From Populus alba (lineage: Eukaryota > Streptophyta > Magnoliopsida > Malpighiales > Salicaceae): a DNA stretch of 64,000 nt. The notes below the pieces were generated by a model that was given only the letters and a program-made list of their open reading frames with translations, ran no database searches and was not told the DNA's origin. Positions 59,161 through 64,000 of this stretch are shown piece by piece (within the stretch, counting starts at the first letter, position 1; each line of letters opens with the position of its first letter). Location: NCBI RefSeq assembly GCF_005239225.2, contig NC_133293.1, positions 372,001 through 436,000 on the forward strand. Reading direction: 5' to 3'. The position numbers were made by a program, and so were the translations under genes.

Positions 59161-60720
59161 TCTTTTAAACAACATAAATGAAATAATATTGGATCTGGTT
59201 TGACCACCAGATCCAAAGGCAAATCCAATGAATGTTGTCTATTCCATGTGTAGTCAATAATTATTGTTGGGTCTGATTGAGCAACTAAATTTAAAGGTAA
59301 ATTCACTAGTGTTGGGCTTTGCTGTCAATAATACTCACTAGAGTTGAGCCCTACTCATAACAAGATCTAATAACATTGGGCTCTGCTACAAGGCAGGATT
59401 CAATAGCATTGAGCCTTGCTCTACAATAAGAAACAGATATACCCAAGGCTATTGTATTGATTGTGGGCAACTTTAATTTACAAGGTATGAAATTGGATAG
59501 AAGAGAACTATAGGATGTGCTCCCCCTTAGTGTTCTTGGTATCAACGAAAACTGGCTATTTTTCATAAGAAACTATTGGGTTGATTAATCTCTCCCCAAA
59601 ACTTATACAGCTCCACATTGAAGGAGTAAATCCCAGCTAATTTTTTCATGTCTTCTTAACACAAAACTCACCAAAAATACATGTTTTACTAGGCCACCAT
59701 TGTGACTCTGCATTTGATTGAAGAAAAGTTAGGATTTTCTGTTGCTGAGTTTAAAGACGAATTTAGGACATGTCTCTGAAGGTGGTGATGGAAGACCGAA
59801 GAAAATGATGAGAGCATTTCATTATTCATGGCCCTTTGCCAAGTGCTGCTCGAAGAAATCTAAGTTTTCTAAAGTTAGGATAACAATATCAAGCTCATCT
59901 TTCCAAGATGGTGTTACACGGGATGATGATTGAGCCATTAGCGTGCTTTGAGGGGATTCTTAATGTCTTGAGTGTGTATTGTTGGCATTGTGGATTTTAA
60001 GCGTTGGGGTTTGTCCTAGCAAGGGATGGAAAGAAGAAGTGAGAAAAAAGAAGAAGGCTTTCATTCCTTTTTTATTTGAAAGAAGTCAAAAAAAAAAAAA
60101 AAAAAACAGAATAGGTCCAGAGCTTTGGGCCTGATTGTCCAATAAAATCCAATATTCTCAGGTTCGGCTACCCAACAAGATCCAAGAATTGTTGGGACCT
60201 TCTGAGGCATGATCCATTGCTAATAGGTCACGTTGCCAGCAGAATCCAAAGCTGATGGGCCCTGTTGGGGAGCAACACTTAAAGCTAATGGGTCGTGTTG
60301 GGCAACAAGACCCATCGTTGATGGGTTTAATAATATATATAATTCAAAATTATTGAAAAAAAAATCTAAGCTCAAGGATGGGTCTTGTTGTCTAACAAGG
60401 CCCAACAAGGATGGGGGCAGCAGGACTCCGGTCTTATGGGTCCTACTAGGGGCAAGATCGATCGTTAATGGGTCCAGTTGTCAGCAAGACCCACTGCTAA
60501 TAAGTTTAATAATATATATAATTTTAATTTTTTTTTTAAATCTAAGCTATTAGATCCTGCTATCAAGCAGGGCCTATCAACTTTGGGTCCAATTGCTTAA
60601 CAAGACTTGATAGCGATGAGTTTTGCTAGTAGCTAGACCCATGAGCGACGAGTCCTGCCTCTCATCAATATCCAATAGCGTTATGGTTTTGCTAGTAGCA
60701 GGGCCCATCAATTATGATTA
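59160..60720. repeat. Array of GGGTCCTGTTG...CAACAAGACCCA-type short repeats
   Basis: Many short units with GATCCAAT, TGGGTCTTGTTG and AACAAGACCCA occur in both orientations. Two longer direct copies share TTTAATAATATATATAATT, near 60327 and 60505. Words resemble, but are not the same as, the 43215-43710 array. The short open frame at 59742-59933 lies within it, and I do not regard it as a gene. Confidence 0.55.
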
Positions 60721-61877
60721 TTTTTAAAAATATTGTTTTGAAAAAATATATTGAGATAATATATATTTTTTATTTTTTACATTTGATTTTGTATTTCATA
60801 GCATCAAATAATAAAAAAACATCAACACATTCATTTGCATTAAAGAAAAAATATTAATTGATTTTTTTTATTGACCTAATCTCCTTGGGTTTGGTTGTCT
60901 AACTAGATTATTAAATCAAAATAATACAAAATATTAAAAAAATATTTATTTGAAGTAAGAAAAAAATAAATAAAATTCAAATTAAAAAAAAATATTTTTG
61001 AAAAGTAACAACAAACATGCTTTAATAAGAAAATTCAACCCAATCTAAAATGAAACAAATTATCATCACCTAATTTTTATACAATATAAAAAAGTTACAT
61101 CAATTTAGTTTTTCTTTACATCATGAATAAAAAAATTCAATAAGAGAAAATAAATTATTTTTTAAAGAATAAAAAATAAAGTTGAACATATTTTAAAAGG
61201 AAAAAAAATTAAATATATTATGTACTTTTAACCCAACTTAAATATTTTTATATTTTTTTAAAAAAATTGTTATTAATTCACGGAGCGCGATCCATATAAT
61301 AATAGTATAATATTTCTCGTTGAATCATTTAACTTACCGGCGTGATGATTTAAATATTATATACTTATAAATCTTAAAATGGAAAGTGTAATTATAAAAA
61401 AATAAAATAAATTGAAAGATAAAAATAAACTATAAAAGCCTCGGTCTCAATATTACTATACAATCTTTATAATGAAATAACTTCAAAGTCCAAACTTTCA
61501 GAGTTAAAATTAAAGTTATTAAATTTATGATTTAGATCCTGAATTGAATATGTAATTAAAATTATTTTATTTCTTTTTAAAATCAAATTAAATTTTAATC
61601 AAATCAGTTAAATCATAAGTTAATTTCTATTAAATTGAATCAACTTTTATCCTAATTTCTCTTTTTTTTTTAAAATTTATCCGGTTCAGAAGCAGAGGCA
61701 TTAAAAAAAAAAGAAAAAAAAAAAGAGGAGTCGCATCCGTAGATATTACAAGAGGCAGTGGTTAAAGTGGAAGTAGAAGGGGAAGTCGGGTTAGAAGAGA
61801 AGAGAAGAGAATATCTCTATTCCTAATTCCTATTAGGTATCGGCATCTATCTCCAAGCTTTAAGCACCAAAGAAGAA
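60721..61877. other. AT-rich DNA and upstream region of the DEAD-box helicase gene
   Basis: No gene or clear repeat is seen. The helicase promoter and leader should lie in the last 200 bases, which become purine-rich (61700-61810). Confidence 0.5.
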
Positions 61878-63333
61878 ATGGCACATCCTCTTCTTGTAAG
61901 CTTGAGGCCCCAAAGCATTATCATCGCCTATCACGCCCACAGCCACAGCCACAGCCACAGCCACAGCCACAGCCACAGCCACATTGAATTGAAATTGAAT
62001 AGAAGCAGTCCTAGGGTTTTGTCTTTGGTTAGAGCTGTCCCTCACCTTCAAGCCTCTGCTTCTCACTCTCACCTTCTCGATGATCTTCATCACACTCCTT
62101 CTCCTCCTTCAAATAAGGATGATTCAGGTTCTTTCCCTTCCTTATCTCTTTTTTTCTCAAATTGTTACTGTTGTTGTTGTTGTTGTTGTTTTACTCCTTA
62201 TCTGATTTTGGTCGTGGAATATAATCTTTTCCAATTTTAATCGATTTTGTTACTTGAAATTTAAAAAATAATGTGGAAAATACATAAATTTCAATCTGCA
62301 CTTATAATATTTTTAATTTTTATTAATATTTATGGGCACCGGCACTGTCATAGGTATTGAAACTAAGGGAGTAGCTGCAAATTTTGGGAAACTAAAAGCA
62401 CACAAGTTAAAACTTATTGCCAGAAAGGCAAAGCAACAATTCAACAAAAACCAACATTTTCGAGAAGAGGAGGAGGAGGAGGCAGATAAAGAGCCCATCA
62501 GTAGGAATTCAGACGAGCGTGGTGTTAATAGGACATCAAGGCATGATATCAAACCTCGAAAATCCGATTCCAAAGTGGCTGGAACACATATTTCTTCTTC
62601 CCACTCAAGAGGTTGGGGTAAAGGAATCGACTCCAGATCAATGCAGGTTTCTATGCAACGAGGACATGAGAATGACTTCTTTAGTAGAAAATCATTTAGA
62701 GACCTGGGATGCACTGACTTTATGATTGAGTCTTTAAAAGGGCAGGTTTTTGTGCGCCCTTCTCATATTCAGGTACAATAATATCATGCCCTGTTGTTTA
62801 AGTGTACCACCTTTTCTCTTTCTCTCACTTCCAGTCAATGCTCCATCTCTGAAGACTCGAGTATACCTCTCATTCTAACTAACTTGCTTTAATTGTTATT
62901 TTAAGTGAACTAGCCTTGGAATTTTCTCTGCTTTATTTATAGCCTATGTTAGTTCCAGTGGTGACCATGTGTCGAGTAATCTAGCAGAGAGGCTTTCCTT
63001 AATTTGAAGACTTTTTTTTTTCCCATCTTTATCATGGACAGATTCGTATTTTTTAGAAACATTGCGCCATGCCTTGTGAAAGTGATACCCATGTGAGGTG
63101 CAACTTATATACATTTGTTCTGTCATGGATAACTGCAGGCCATGGCATTTGCACCTGTAATTGACGGGAAGAGCTGTATTATAGCAGACCAAAGTGGATC
63201 AGGGAAGACAATGGCATATCTCATACCTTTAATTCAACGTCTGAGGCAAGAAGAACTCCAAGGACTTGGTCAATCCTTATCTCAAAGTCCTCGAGTACTT
63301 ATATTGGTGCCAACTGCTGAGTTGGCATCACAG
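61878..63333 (+). CDS. RH50: DEAD-box RNA helicase, RH50-like, 5' part (continues past window)
   Basis: Three exons are visible: 61878-62127, 62354-62772 and 63139-63333, with GT-AG borders and matching phases. They encode the first 288 residues or so. The N-terminus looks like a chloroplast transit peptide and contains eight His-Ser pairs. A basic linker follows, then the Q-motif region (SFRDLGCTDFMIESLKGQ), AMAFAPVIDGKSCIIADQSG with Walker A SGSGKT, and motif Ia as PTAELASQ. Arabidopsis RH50 (At3g06980) has the same variant motifs, including PTAELASQ where most DEAD-box proteins have PTRELAxQ. Such helicases act in organelle rRNA maturation. The rest, including the DEAD motif, must lie downstream. 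I saw no fourth exon in 63334-64000. Confidence 0.9.
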
Positions 63334-64000
63334 GTTAGCTACCTTTACACTAAAGGCGATGGAAATCCACCTCATGTGATCTTGAAACTCTTTCCCTCAT
63401 AGTTTACTCTGTGACTTCATGCTTGTTTTTTCTCGTATCATTTTTTTATGAGCTATGCATATGTGAGAAGAAATCAGATCACTTAGCATCCATTCTCTCA
63501 CCAGCTTATGCATCTGCCACTACTCCAATTTGGTGCATCACCTTGTAAACTTTCCCTGATTACCTTCCATTAGTTTGTGGTAAATTATCTCAAAGTTGAC
63601 GGAATAAACTTAAGCTTCTGAAATAAGAAGCACAGAGAATTAAGTCCTATAGATATGAATCGGGATGTAATGCTTCAACCCAACTTTTGGCATATTTTTA
63701 AGCGCTGACTTTAATGTTATAATGTGCTTTACTTATAGCTGTGCTCAGTTGTCGCACAACTTATCTGCTGTATGAATTGAGCTAGTTTAATGTGATAGAG
63801 ATGTATGATAATTATAGGGGTTGAATTTTGCCCTGGTTGATCACTGTTTGTAAGAGATACTGATTTTAGGCTTCATCCAAAGCCATGTGAGATCCAGTTA
63901 AGATCCAAGTCCATGTTCAGAAAGGAAAATGCCTACATTCATTTGTAAGGATAAGTGAAAACTCACCTCAGTCTCTCAAGAGGATCAAATCTGTTGGGGA
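63334..64000 (+). other. Intron sequence of the RH50-like gene
   Basis: This follows the donor CAG|GTTAGC at 63334. I searched for the expected next helicase block and did not find it, so the stretch is probably intronic to the end of the window. Confidence 0.5.

Noticed and set aside
59742..59933. Plus-strand 63-codon frame (MLSLKTNLGHVSEGGD start)
   Set aside because: It lies inside a repeat array. No homology is recognised and no promoter is seen.

Overview
This is a window of plant nuclear DNA, AT-rich, with spliced genes separated by long repeat-filled intergenic stretches. Gene content and transposon types point to a woody eudicot. Salicaceae (Populus or Salix) is my best inference, from the style of the MYB C-terminus and the dispersed repeats, but it is not proven by the sequence alone. 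There is no operon, plasmid, phage or CRISPR structure.

I reconstructed eight host genes exon by exon, with every splice phase checked. From the left: (1) a short two-exon gene for a 74-residue protein I cannot name (2101-2600, +); (2) BSH, the SNF5/INI1-type SWI/SNF subunit (5084-7366, -, nine exons); (3) HYH, the HY5-like bZIP light-signalling factor (17146-19978, +, four exons); (4) an R2R3-MYB of the MYB61/MYB50/MYB55/MYB86 group whose C-terminal motif is out of frame (23094-24368, +); (5) a pectin acetylesterase of family CE13 (26045-29985, -, twelve exons, one GC-AG intron); (6) an F-box/kelch protein matching Arabidopsis At1g16250 (34394-36126, -); (7) RBL14, a rhomboid-like protein with a RanBP2 zinc finger (53698-55050, +); (8) the 5' part of a chloroplast DEAD-box helicase like RH50 (61878-63333, +, continuing past the window).

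BSH, HYH and RBL14 correspond to Arabidopsis At3g17590, At3g17609 and At3g17611, so the window looks like an expanded version of that conserved block with MYB, pectin acetylesterase and F-box genes placed between.

Mobile DNA fills much of the rest: a CACTA-type terminus (8571-9175); a decayed Ty1/copia element with unusual TA...TA LTR ends (9834-14516, -); a LINE tail in HYH intron 2; a 191-bp SINE with perfect 11-bp target duplications (21683-21873); a TRIM in a pectin acetylesterase intron (27064-27354); a hairpin-rich TIR element (about 31115-31974); a Tourist-like MITE with TTA target duplication (39722-40111) inside one copy of a 2-kb tandem duplication (38150-42112); a gypsy gag relic (about 45530-45790); and a decayed Ty3/gypsy gag-pol (about 48040-52095, -). 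Tandem arrays lie at 43215-43710, 46105-46830, 56410-56930 and 59160-60720.

I found no new multi-gene system. The observations most worth following are the 142-codon open frame continuing in phase after the BSH stop, the TA...TA copia element, the full-length SINE, the GC-AG intron, and the MITE present in only one of two paralogous copies.
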